From Flavobacterium psychrophilum (GTDB taxonomy: Bacteria; Bacteroidota; Bacteroidia; Flavobacteriales; Flavobacteriaceae): a DNA stretch of 13,320 bases. The position numbers and the translations under genes are program-made. The DNA lies in NCBI GenBank assembly GCA_945869365.1, contig CAMBOW010000056.1:1-13320 (forward strand), in the 5' to 3' direction. Position 1 is the first letter of the stretch, and each line of letters opens with the position of its first letter. This document shows positions 1-7,066 of this stretch, piece by piece. The notes under the pieces are model-generated. The model ran no database searches. It was not told the origin of the DNA and saw only the letters and a program-made list of their open reading frames with translations.

Positions 1-1142
1 TGGCTACTATGGTTCATACCTACGTAATGCAACCGTTCACGATTCCAACTGCTTCGCTCGAAAAATCCTTGCTCATTGGCGATTTCTTGTTTGTGAGTAA
101 ATTTCATTACGGCGCACGAACGCCACTTACTGCCGTTTCGATGCCGATGGTACATGACAGCATTCCGTTAATGCACAAAAAATCATACACAAACTACCCA
201 CAACTCCCCTATTTTCGATTTCCTGGTTTACAACAAATTGATCGAAATGACATCGTAGTGTTTAACTGGCCAGTTGATACGGTCTATAAATTCTTTGATA
301 CTTCAAAACGAAAAGCACTTAAACCGATCGACAAAAAATCAAATTATGTGAAACGCTGTCAAGGGATACCGGGAGACACCTTGGAAATCAAAGAAGGTGT
401 GGTTTACATTAACCATAAACCTTTGGTGTTGCCAGATCGCGCTCGTCCACAGTATTCTTATTTGGTGACGACTAATGGCGGAGGATTTGACGAAACCTAT
501 TTGCAAAAAGAACTGCAAATCACCGATCCAATTTACATTGACAACCGCACACCCAATACCTACATATTTTCGGCACTAACCGCTGATTCTGCCGCTCGAC
601 TCAAAAACAATCCTGTGGTGGTTTCTATCGTGAAAAATATTTCGAAAGAGGTTGATCCTTCTGTATTCCCGCAAAACACAAGCTGGAACCGCGATAATTA
701 TGGACCGATTTACATTCCCGAAGTCGGAAAAACCATTGCGCTTACCACAACCAATTTGCCTTTTTATGCCCGTATTATCAAAGAATACGAAGGCAACACG
801 CTAGAAGTAGCAGGTACAGCTATAAAAATTAACAACAAACTGGTTACCAATTATACCTTCAAACAAAATTACTACTGGATGATGGGAGACAACCGACACA
901 ATTCAGAAGACAGTCGTTTTTGGGGTTATGTACCTGAAAATCATATTGTCGGAAAACCAGTTTTCATTTGGCTGAGTATAGATCCAAACGGACGCGGGTT
1001 GAACAAAATTCGATGGGAACGCGTATTCACCACTGTGAATGGAGAAGGCGAGCCGTTTTCGTATTTGAAATTTTTCTTGTTGGCCTTGGCGGCCTATTTT
1101 GGCATTACGTTCTACTTGAATAAAAAGAAACAAAACGCCTAA
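1..1142 (+). CDS. lepB: Signal peptidase I, 5' end missing
   Basis: Membrane serine protease that cleaves signal peptides from exported proteins (Ser/Lys dyad). The gene runs in from the left edge: the frame is open from base 3 and the ATG at base 9 lies inside the conserved core, so it is not the start. The N-terminal membrane segments are outside the window. Numbering from that ATG, the nucleophile motif TIPTASLEKSLLIGD carries Ser16, YVKRCQGIPGD (113-123) carries the general-base Lys115, and box E GDNRHNSEDSRFWG is at 293-306. A hydrophobic segment at about 353-370 is followed by a basic tail (NKKKQNA), a C-terminal anchor. K115 and box E are 178 residues apart, longer than in E. coli LepB, and the segment contains a second copy of a beta module (see findings). 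The length and layout match the long signal peptidases I of Bacteroidota. The WbqC gene follows after 9 bases, so the two are probably co-transcribed. Confidence 0.95.
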   Translation, partial: ATMVHTYVMQPFTIPTASLEKSLLIGDFLFVSKFHYGARTPLTAVSMPMVHDSIPLMHKKSYTNYPQLPYFRFPGLQQIDRNDIVVFNWPVDTVYKFFDTSKRKALKPIDKKSNYVKRCQGIPGDTLEIKEGVVYINHKPLVLPDRARPQYSYLVTTNGGGFDETYLQKELQITDPIYIDNRTPNTYIFSALTADSAARLKNNPVVVSIVKNISKEVDPSVFPQNTSWNRDNYGPIYIPEVGKTIALTTTNLPFYARIIKEYEGNTLEVAGTAIKINNKLVTNYTFKQNYYWMMGDNRHNSEDSRFWGYVPENHIVGKPVFIWLSIDPNGRGLNKIRWERVFTTVNGEGEPFSYLKFFLLALAAYFGITFYLNKKKQNA

Positions 1143-1151
1143 ATAAAAATT

Positions 1152-1763
1152 ATGCGCTCGTTATTTTTGCCCACTTATTTTCCGTCGATCAGTAATTTTG
1201 CGGCAATGGCACAAGCCGAGGGAATTACCTTTGAAGTACACGATCATTTCCAGAAACAAACCAACCGCAACCGCACCTTCATCTACAGCCCAAATGGGAT
1301 TCAATTGCTCAATATTCCTATTAAACACAGCAATGAACGTCATCAAGCAGCCCAAGATGTCAAAATAGAATGGGCCTTTAATTGGCAAAAACAGCATTTC
1401 AAATCGCTGGAAGCAGCCTACCGCACTTCGCCTTTTTTTGAATACTACGAAGACAAATTCATGCAGCTATTTATAGATAAGCCAACGTTTTTACTCGACC
1501 TGAACTTTCGTGCTTTAGAATTGGTAGTTGAATGTTTGGGCATGCCGTTCCAATACGAAACCACCGAAGAATATTTTCATGAACACAGCGATATAAAAGA
1601 TTTTAGGCATTTAGCCAATGGCAAAAAAGACCAAACGATAGTAACGGAATATCCGCAAGTATTTGCCGATAAACACGGTTTTATTTCCAATTTGAGTGTA
1701 TTAGATTTACTCTTTAATGAAGGTCGATTTGCTTTAGATTACCTGAAACAACAACGGCTATAA
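1152..1763 (+). CDS. WbqC family protein
   Basis: 203-residue soluble protein recognised as WbqC-like (Pfam WbqC family). The N terminus has the family pattern LPTYFPSISNF (6-16), then a VHDHFQKQTNRNRTFI stretch (29-44) with the family's typical Asn/Arg pair, then LNIPIKH (53-59). The rest is mixed helix/strand, with HFKSLEAAYRTSPFF at 82-96 also family-like. No signal peptide or membrane segment is visible. Members are found in O-antigen clusters and as stand-alone genes in Bacteroidota next to lepB; the biochemical role is not settled, and I do not assign a reaction. The start at 1152 lies 9 bases after the lepB stop behind an A-rich tract (aaataaaaatt), the usual translation start context here. 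The TAA ends directly against the stop codon of the opposing gene. Confidence 0.85.
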   Translation: MRSLFLPTYFPSISNFAAMAQAEGITFEVHDHFQKQTNRNRTFIYSPNGIQLLNIPIKHSNERHQAAQDVKIEWAFNWQKQHFKSLEAAYRTSPFFEYYEDKFMQLFIDKPTFLLDLNFRALELVVECLGMPFQYETTEEYFHEHSDIKDFRHLANGKKDQTIVTEYPQVFADKHGFISNLSVLDLLFNEGRFALDYLKQQRL

Positions 1764-2813
1764 CTACTCAAAAGCCAAGCGGGTCATGATGGGAAAATGA
1801 TCTGAATTGATAAAGCCAGGAAAGCTTTCAAAACTTTTTACTTTCAGACTTTGATCGGCAAAAATAAAGTCGATACGCGCCGGGTAGTACTTGAACTTAT
1901 AGGTTTGCCCAAATCCTTTTCCGGCCTCTTCAAAACAATCTTGGAAATCGCCTTTGATGTTGCGGTACACAAACGAGAACGGACTGTTGTTCATGTCTCC
2001 ACACAATAAAATCGGGTATTTACATTTCATTTTATGCTGGTAAATAATCTCGGCTTGTTGCTGTTGCTGGCGAAATGCATTGCTGATGCGATTGAAAAGC
2101 AGTTGCGATTTTTGCTGGTTGATTCCGTCGATGTTTTCGGAAATTTCATTCACATCGGGGGAAATTTTGATCGATTGCAAATGCATATTGTACACCCGCA
2201 AAATCTCCTTTCCGCGTTTGATGTCGGCAAAAATTACATTGTTGTTGGAGTTGGCCGGTAGTTCCAAATTGCCTTGATCGATAATTGGAAACTTAGAAAA
2301 AATTGCCTGACCCGTTTTAATGTGTTTGCCTTGCATAAAAATAAAATGATACGGATATACTTTTAAATCTATTTGCGCCGCAGCCGAATATTCCTGAATA
2401 CACAAAATGTCAGGGTTTTTATCTATGATAAACTGCCGAATGTTTTCGGGGACATCCTTGCTGGGCAGCCAGTCAAATAAATTAAACAGGCGCACATTAT
2501 AACTCATAACCACAAAATCATTTTCGGTGGCGGGCAAATTACTTTCAGAAAATTTATAAAACTTGGTTATAAAAGTAATTCCGATGAGCAACACCAAGCC
2601 CGACAACAACATTTGGCTTTTAATCTGAACGAGCCAATAGAAAAAGAATAAGGCATTTAGGATCAGAAACAAGGGCATGAATAGCGTGAGAACCGCAAAT
2701 ATAGGATACAATTTGGGTGCTAGAAAGGGCAATACATAGGCAATACCTGTCAATATTGTGAGTACAATATTGGCCAAAAATGCTACTTTATTAAACCACG
2801 ATAATCGGCTCAT
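1764..2813 (-). CDS. Membrane-anchored endonuclease/exonuclease/phosphatase family protein
   Basis: 349 residues with the chosen start. The N terminus has three hydrophobic segments (about 9-30, 36-60 and 67-86), then an endonuclease/exonuclease/phosphatase (DNase I-like) domain from about 100 to the end. All catalytic signatures are present: SYNVR (Asn106), LCIQEY (Glu141, metal ligand), VYNMHLQS (His211), CGDMNNSP (Asp273, Asn275), RIDFIF (Asp315) and NSDHFP (Asp338, His339). It is therefore probably an active metal-dependent phosphodiesterase; substrate unknown (nucleic acid, phospholipid headgroup or inositol phosphate are possible). A basic N terminus and an odd number of segments suggest the catalytic domain faces the periplasm. 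The frame is open up to 2870, but that extension would overlap the preceding rhomboid gene and has no family character, so the ATG at 2813 is preferred. This leaves a 16-base gap, last gene of the mutL operon. Confidence 0.88.
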   Translation of the reverse strand: MSRLSWFNKVAFLANIVLTILTGIAYVLPFLAPKLYPIFAVLTLFMPLFLILNALFFFYWLVQIKSQMLLSGLVLLIGITFITKFYKFSESNLPATENDFVVMSYNVRLFNLFDWLPSKDVPENIRQFIIDKNPDILCIQEYSAAAQIDLKVYPYHFIFMQGKHIKTGQAIFSKFPIIDQGNLELPANSNNNVIFADIKRGKEILRVYNMHLQSIKISPDVNEISENIDGINQQKSQLLFNRISNAFRQQQQQAEIIYQHKMKCKYPILLCGDMNNSPFSFVYRNIKGDFQDCFEEAGKGFGQTYKFKYYPARIDFIFADQSLKVKSFESFPGFINSDHFPIMTRLAFE

Positions 2814-2829
2814 GTATAGATTTGAATGA

Positions 2830-3699
2830 TTATTTTCCTGCTTTAAACAAAAATTCTTTTTCGTCTGCACTTAAACTGTCATAGCCCGACTGGCTAATTT
2901 TGTCTAAGATGTCATCTATTTGCTGCTGTGTTTTGTCTTTTATTACCACCTTCATCGCGGGTTTAGGTGCGGGTTTCTGGTAGGTACGATGCACTTTTTT
3001 GAATGCGTTTTTCTTTTTCGGACCAAAAAGCTGGGCTAATGTATCAAAAAATCCGGAAATGATTTTACTCAAATCGGTGCCTTGTTGCAACAATTTGATA
3101 TAGACAAATCCAAATAATGCGCCCGACAAATGCGCGACATGCCCCCCAGTATTTTCAGTAAACAACTGCAATAAATCGATCCCTAAAATCACCAGGGTAA
3201 ATTGCCAAAGTTGCACCTGTCCAATAAGTAACAGGCGAATATTCATCCGTGGGGCATAGGTAGCCGTAGCGACCAAAACGGCCATGATTGCACCCGATGC
3301 ACCCACCAAACCGCTGGATAAACCAAAATCAAGAAAACGAAACGCCAACACAAAACCCAATCCTGATACGATCAGTCCAAGCAAATAGACGCCAAGTAAT
3401 TGTTTTTGTGTAAAAAAAGTTTGAAACAATTTGCCGGCAAAATTCAACACCATCAAGTTAAAGAGGAGGTGAAAAAAGCTCGCGTGAAAAAAGCCATAGG
3501 TTAATAATGTCCAGGGATGGTAGGCCAAATGACTAAAATCGGCAAGTAATTTTACTTCTGTCGGAAATAAAAACACCCCCAACCTAAATTGGTACCAAAC
3601 CACTACCGAAACAAGAAAAGCTCCCACATTCCAAAAGATGAGCTTCTGTTCCATACCGCCAAATTTATAGGCTATTTTGATGTCGTTTAGCATACTCAT
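2830..3699 (-). CDS. Rhomboid family intramembrane serine protease with C-terminal cytosolic domain
   Basis: 289-residue polytopic membrane protein. It carries the full rhomboid signature: HASFFHLLFN (His72, His77, Asn81, equivalent to the oxyanion-side residues of GlpG), GASG with nucleophile Ser135, and AHLSG with catalytic His190. About six membrane segments are visible between 20 and 205. After residue 225 comes a basic, proline-containing linker (GPKKKNAFKK, KPAPKPAMK), then a short helical domain at about 256-289 (QQQIDDILDKIS, LSADEKEFL). This tail resembles the small C-terminal domain often attached to rhomboids in Bacteroidota and should be cytosolic. Substrates cannot be told from sequence. 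Met3 is an alternative start two codons downstream. The gene follows another rhomboid by 10 bases and precedes the phosphodiesterase gene by 16, indicating one operon. Confidence 0.93.
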   Translation of the reverse strand: MSMLNDIKIAYKFGGMEQKLIFWNVGAFLVSVVVWYQFRLGVFLFPTEVKLLADFSHLAYHPWTLLTYGFFHASFFHLLFNLMVLNFAGKLFQTFFTQKQLLGVYLLGLIVSGLGFVLAFRFLDFGLSSGLVGASGAIMAVLVATATYAPRMNIRLLLIGQVQLWQFTLVILGIDLLQLFTENTGGHVAHLSGALFGFVYIKLLQQGTDLSKIISGFFDTLAQLFGPKKKNAFKKVHRTYQKPAPKPAMKVVIKDKTQQQIDDILDKISQSGYDSLSADEKEFLFKAGK

Positions 3700-3709
3700 G
3701 TGCGGCTAC

Positions 3710-4537
3710 TTAATTCCAACGGTTGGATTTAAATTGATTTTTCTTCCAATACCACACCATCAAAAATCCGACTAAAGCGCCGCCAATGTGAGCAAAGTGG
3801 GCAATGCCAGAAGCGCCTCCAAAAATAGATTCGCCACTCACTCCCATAAACAAATCGACAGCCAAAAGTCCGGGTACAAAATACTTGGCTTTGATGGGAA
3901 TTGGTATAAACATCAATCCCAACTCGGCATTGGGAGCCATAAAAGCAAAGGCTACCAACAAACCATATATTGCACCCGATGCGCCTACGGCTGGCGTTTG
4001 ACACAGTTGAACGGCCTTGATCAAGGTGTTGAAATCGGCTTGTTGAAACTGGGCTTTTTCCATAATTGAACTCACCTGACCCGCAACCAATTGGCCATTT
4101 TCGTCAAATACAGTACTGTAATTGGCATTTAATAATACATGCAAATCAGAGGCCGATAAAGACAACTGCGACAATTGATCCAGCAGCAATTGAATTTGCA
4201 CATAGTTAACTAAACTGTGCAATAAAGCCGCACCTAGTCCGCAGGAAATATAAAAGAACAAAAATTTAATCCCTCCCCAATAGTGTTCCAAAATACTACC
4301 AAACGAGTACAAGGCAAACATGTTGAATGCGATGTGCATGATATTTGAAAAATTACCTTGGTAGACACTGGCATGCATAAACATGTGGGTGAGCGGTTGC
4401 CAAATACGAAACGAATTGTTTTCTATGTCATACAACGACAAGTATTCGTAGGCCACATCACCCAACAATTGGGAACCCGCAAAAAACAGAAAATTTACAA
4501 TCAACACTTGTTTTACAGTGGGCGTAATGGGCATCAT
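3710..4537 (-). CDS. Rhomboid family intramembrane serine protease with periplasmic insertion
   Basis: 275-residue rhomboid protease, catalytically complete: HMFMHAS (51-57), HIAFN (His68, Asn72), GASG with nucleophile Ser187, and AHIGG with catalytic His250. Membrane segments at about 8-25, 66-85, 92-113, 186-202, 218-235 and 248-264 fit a six-helix core. The stretch from about 113 to 180, between the third helix and the GASG helix, is a polar insertion of roughly 65 residues; by GlpG topology this loop is on the periplasmic side beside the active site. The protein is only distantly similar to its neighbour and lacks that protein's C-terminal domain, so it is not a recent duplicate. The start ATG overlaps the mutL TGA in an ATGA arrangement (4534-4537), suggesting translational coupling; a second ATG follows immediately. 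Substrate unknown. Confidence 0.93.
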   Translation of the reverse strand: MMPITPTVKQVLIVNFLFFAGSQLLGDVAYEYLSLYDIENNSFRIWQPLTHMFMHASVYQGNFSNIMHIAFNMFALYSFGSILEHYWGGIKFLFFYISCGLGAALLHSLVNYVQIQLLLDQLSQLSLSASDLHVLLNANYSTVFDENGQLVAGQVSSIMEKAQFQQADFNTLIKAVQLCQTPAVGASGAIYGLLVAFAFMAPNAELGLMFIPIPIKAKYFVPGLLAVDLFMGVSGESIFGGASGIAHFAHIGGALVGFLMVWYWKKNQFKSNRWN

Positions 4538-6390
4538 AGGGCAAATTTTTTATCAATATCACTCAGGCTTATGGTGGTGAACGTTGGTTTTTGAAAAGGC
4601 GAAACAGACGAATCTTTGCAAGCAAACAAACTATTTACTAAGTGCTCTTGTTCCAGTTCGGTGAGGTAGGCTCCGGTTTTGACGGCCAACGAACGCGCCA
4701 TCGATTTGGCAATAGAATCGTTGGTGCTAAAACTGCTGGTTGGAATGCCATCAGACAAATCGTGCAGTAAGGACTCCAGTACTGACAAAACCGCTGCCTG
4801 TTCCAATTGAGGCGGAAGTGCCGTGATAACCAATTGATCGGCGTGGCTTTCATCAAAAGCAAAACCCAAGGCTTGCAAGGCGGGCATTAATTCGTGGAGC
4901 AACTGAATTTCTTGTATAGAAAACGAGAACACTAGGGGAAACAACAACGGCTGACTTTGGGCCTGTTGCACCGTCATGTTGGTGAGCAGTTGCTCATACA
5001 ATATGCGTTGGTGTGCGCGCTGTTGGTCAATTATTACAATGCCCGATTTGATGGGGCTCACAATGTATTTGCGTTGCAATTGATAGGTCTTGGATGTTGT
5101 AGTTTCTTGGTTGGGCTCTTCGAATAGATTGGCTGTAATCTCCTCATTTTCGAATCGGTGACCCGCTGATGAAAAGACAGCTGCGGTATCTTGCTGCAAA
5201 CCCACATAGAGGTTTTCCCACTGGGGAGCTGATGATTTTATAGAAGAATAGGCAGATGATCTGGAATAGGAAGCCGGTTGGGTGGCAAAGGGATTAAACG
5301 TGTCATCTACTTGAATCGTGGGAGCTGCCGCCGATTTATCTTTAAAATGGTAGGGCGTATCCAAATTGGCGTCGCGATCAAAATCCAATACCGGAGACAC
5401 GTTAAATTGACCTAAACTGTGTTTAATGGTTGCACGAAGTATGGCATAGAGTGCTTGTTCGTCGTCAAATTTAATTTCAGTTTTGGTGGGATGGATGTTG
5501 ATATCAATGGTATTGGGCGGAACTTGTAAATACAAAAAATAACTGGGTTGCGTACCGTCGGCCAAAAGCCCTTCGTAGGCGGCCAATACTGCATGATGCA
5601 AATAACCACTTTTGATAAACCGATCGTTCACAAAAAAGAACTGTTCACCTCGGGTTTTCTTGGCAAATTCGGGTTTGGATACAAAGCCGTGTATTTGAAC
5701 CAAATCAGTTTCTTCTTGCATGGGGACCAATTTTTCGTTGGTTTTACCCATAAACAAACCTACAATGCGTTGGCGCAAATTGGTAGCCGGTAAATTAAAC
5801 AATTCACTGCCGTTGTGCATCAAGGTAAAATGGATATTGGCGTGGGCCATCGCTACCCGCTGAAACTCCTCGATGATGTGTTTGAACTCTACTATATCCG
5901 ACTTCAAAAAATTGCGTCGGGCAGGAATATTATAAAACAGATTTTTTACCAAAAAAGAGGTGCCTTTGGGCAACACTGCCACCGATTGAGCTGTAAATTT
6001 ACTGCCTTCTATAATGAGGAACACACCCAATTCCTGTTGGTCTTGTCTGGTTTTGAGTTCTACATGCGCAATGGCTGCAATAGAGGCCAAAGCTTCTCCA
6101 CGAAATCCTTTGGTGTGTAAGGCAAATAAATCTTCGGCTTGGCGAATCTTGGAGGTGGCATATCGCTCAAAACAAAGTAGCGCATCGTCTTCGTTCATGC
6201 CCAAACCATTGTCAATTACTTGCACCAAGGTTTTTCCGGCGTCTTTTATGATTAACTTGATGTCAGTCGCTTTGGCATCGACGGCATTTTCCAACAACTC
6301 TTTTACCACTGATGCCGGGCGTTGCACCACTTCGCCGGCCGCAATTTGATTGGCTACGTGATCGGGAAGCAATTGAATAATACCTGACAT
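4534..6390 (-). CDS. mutL: DNA mismatch repair protein MutL
   Basis: 618-residue MutL: GHKL ATPase that links mismatch recognition by MutS to strand processing. N-terminal ATPase motifs are intact: NQIAAGEVVQRPASVVKELL with catalytic Glu31 and Asn35, DNGLG (60-64), ATSKI (78-82) and TKGFRGEAL (93-101). The transducer domain contains FFFVNDRFIKS (251-261) and NIHPTKTE (298-305). A Ser/Gln-rich linker spans about 350-435, and the C-terminal dimerisation domain starts near 436. QPLLFP (480-485) fits the beta-clamp binding motif of MutL. The endonuclease signatures are degenerate: DQQRAHQRILYE (455-466) replaces DQHAxxExxxxE, and SPFQKP (597-602) replaces CPHGRP. The frame is open to 6426, but the family N terminus begins at the ATG at 6390. 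First gene of a minus-strand operon with two rhomboids and a phosphodiesterase gene. Confidence 0.97.
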   Translation of the reverse strand: MSGIIQLLPDHVANQIAAGEVVQRPASVVKELLENAVDAKATDIKLIIKDAGKTLVQVIDNGLGMNEDDALLCFERYATSKIRQAEDLFALHTKGFRGEALASIAAIAHVELKTRQDQQELGVFLIIEGSKFTAQSVAVLPKGTSFLVKNLFYNIPARRNFLKSDIVEFKHIIEEFQRVAMAHANIHFTLMHNGSELFNLPATNLRQRIVGLFMGKTNEKLVPMQEETDLVQIHGFVSKPEFAKKTRGEQFFFVNDRFIKSGYLHHAVLAAYEGLLADGTQPSYFLYLQVPPNTIDINIHPTKTEIKFDDEQALYAILRATIKHSLGQFNVSPVLDFDRDANLDTPYHFKDKSAAAPTIQVDDTFNPFATQPASYSRSSAYSSIKSSAPQWENLYVGLQQDTAAVFSSAGHRFENEEITANLFEEPNQETTTSKTYQLQRKYIVSPIKSGIVIIDQQRAHQRILYEQLLTNMTVQQAQSQPLLFPLVFSFSIQEIQLLHELMPALQALGFAFDESHADQLVITALPPQLEQAAVLSVLESLLHDLSDGIPTSSFSTNDSIAKSMARSLAVKTGAYLTELEQEHLVNSLFACKDSSVSPFQKPTFTTISLSDIDKKFAL

Positions 6391-6423
6391 AAAACGGGTT
6401 TTAGTGTGAATTTGCGATGCACA

Positions 6424-6431
6424 CAAATTTA
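6424..6431 (-). promoter_or_regulatory. Candidate -7 promoter element for mutL
   Basis: Read on the minus strand this is TAAATTTG, an exact match to the Bacteroidota -7 consensus TAnnTTTG. It lies 33 bases upstream of the mutL ATG, giving a leader of roughly 25-30 bases. No TTTG-like -33 element is visible at the usual distance, so it is a partial match. It lies between the intrinsic terminator at 6468-6495 and mutL, where a promoter would be expected. Confidence 0.45.
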
Positions 6432-6467
6432 TAAAAATAATGTTGGGTTTGGGTGTGTAATGAGCCT

Positions 6468-6495
6468 AAAAAACCCACTAAATTTAAAGCGGGTT
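6468..6495 (-). terminator. Intrinsic terminator after ribH
   Basis: On the minus strand: AACCCGCT, loop TTAAATTT, AGTGGGTT, then further T residues. The 8-bp stem is fully paired with one G-U wobble and runs into a six-T tract, two of which are in the stem. It lies about 30 bases after the ribH stop and 77 bases before the mutL start. It should end the TPR-ribH transcript and separate it from the mutL operon. Confidence 0.75.
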
Positions 6496-6526
6496 GTGGT
6501 GTTTTTTTATGAAAATCGGTTGAAAA

Positions 6527-7009
6527 TTAGTTGCCTAAAAAAGCCATTTTAATCGCAGCAATTGCGGCTTCGGTGCCTTTGTTTCCGTGAATTCCACCAC
6601 TGCGATCCAACGATTGTTGTATCGAATTGTCTGTGAGCACACAAAATATCACGGGAATATCCTGCTGAATATTAAGGTCTTTAATGCCTTGTGTAACCCC
6701 TTCGCACACAAACTCAAAATGCATGGTTTCGCCTTTAATCACACAGCCAATCACAATAACCACATCAACCGATTGGGTGGCAATCATTTTTTTGGCGCCA
6801 TACACGAGCTCAAAACTGCCGGGTACATTCCAACGAATGAGATTTTGAGGTAACGCTCCACAATCAAAAAGTGCTGCTTCGGCACCTTGGAACAAGCCCT
6901 CAGTAACCGTTTCGTTCCATTCTGAAACAACAATCCCAAACCGAATTTGATTCGCGTTTGGGATTGAGCTTTTATCGTAATTGGATAAATTTTTATTTGC
7001 TGTAGCCAT
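6527..7009 (-). CDS. ribH: 6,7-dimethyl-8-ribityllumazine synthase
   Basis: Penultimate enzyme of riboflavin synthesis: condenses 5-amino-6-ribitylamino-uracil with 3,4-dihydroxy-2-butanone 4-phosphate to give the lumazine; cytosolic, normally a large icosahedral or pentameric assembly. The 160-residue length is typical. Family motifs: VVSEWN (27-32, aromatic Trp31 where many homologues have Phe), VPGSFE (62-67), GCVIKGETMHFEFV (88-101) with general acid/base His97, CVLT (123-126), and LDRSGGIHGNKGTEAA (134-149) with the phosphate-binding Arg136. The first ~18 residues are a polar extension before the fold begins at IRFGIVVSEW. No other rib genes lie in the window, so riboflavin genes are scattered here. 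It follows the TPR gene by 57 bases with no clear promoter of its own and is followed by an intrinsic terminator. Confidence 0.97.
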   Translation of the reverse strand: MATANKNLSNYDKSSIPNANQIRFGIVVSEWNETVTEGLFQGAEAALFDCGALPQNLIRWNVPGSFELVYGAKKMIATQSVDVVIVIGCVIKGETMHFEFVCEGVTQGIKDLNIQQDIPVIFCVLTDNSIQQSLDRSGGIHGNKGTEAAIAAIKMAFLGN

Positions 7010-7066
7010 AAAACGGGTGGGATTATATTTTAGAAAACAACAATTGCTTCCTAAATCTCGGCTAAA

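Noticed and set aside
1755..1777. Possible bidirectional terminator hairpin GGCT...AGCC at the convergent gene junction.
   Set aside because: Only a 4-bp stem with a long loop and no T tract on either side.
5815..6349. Overlapping plus-strand open frames of 101 and 111 codons opposite the mutL ATPase domain.
   Set aside because: They mirror the conserved MutL codons and show no independent features.
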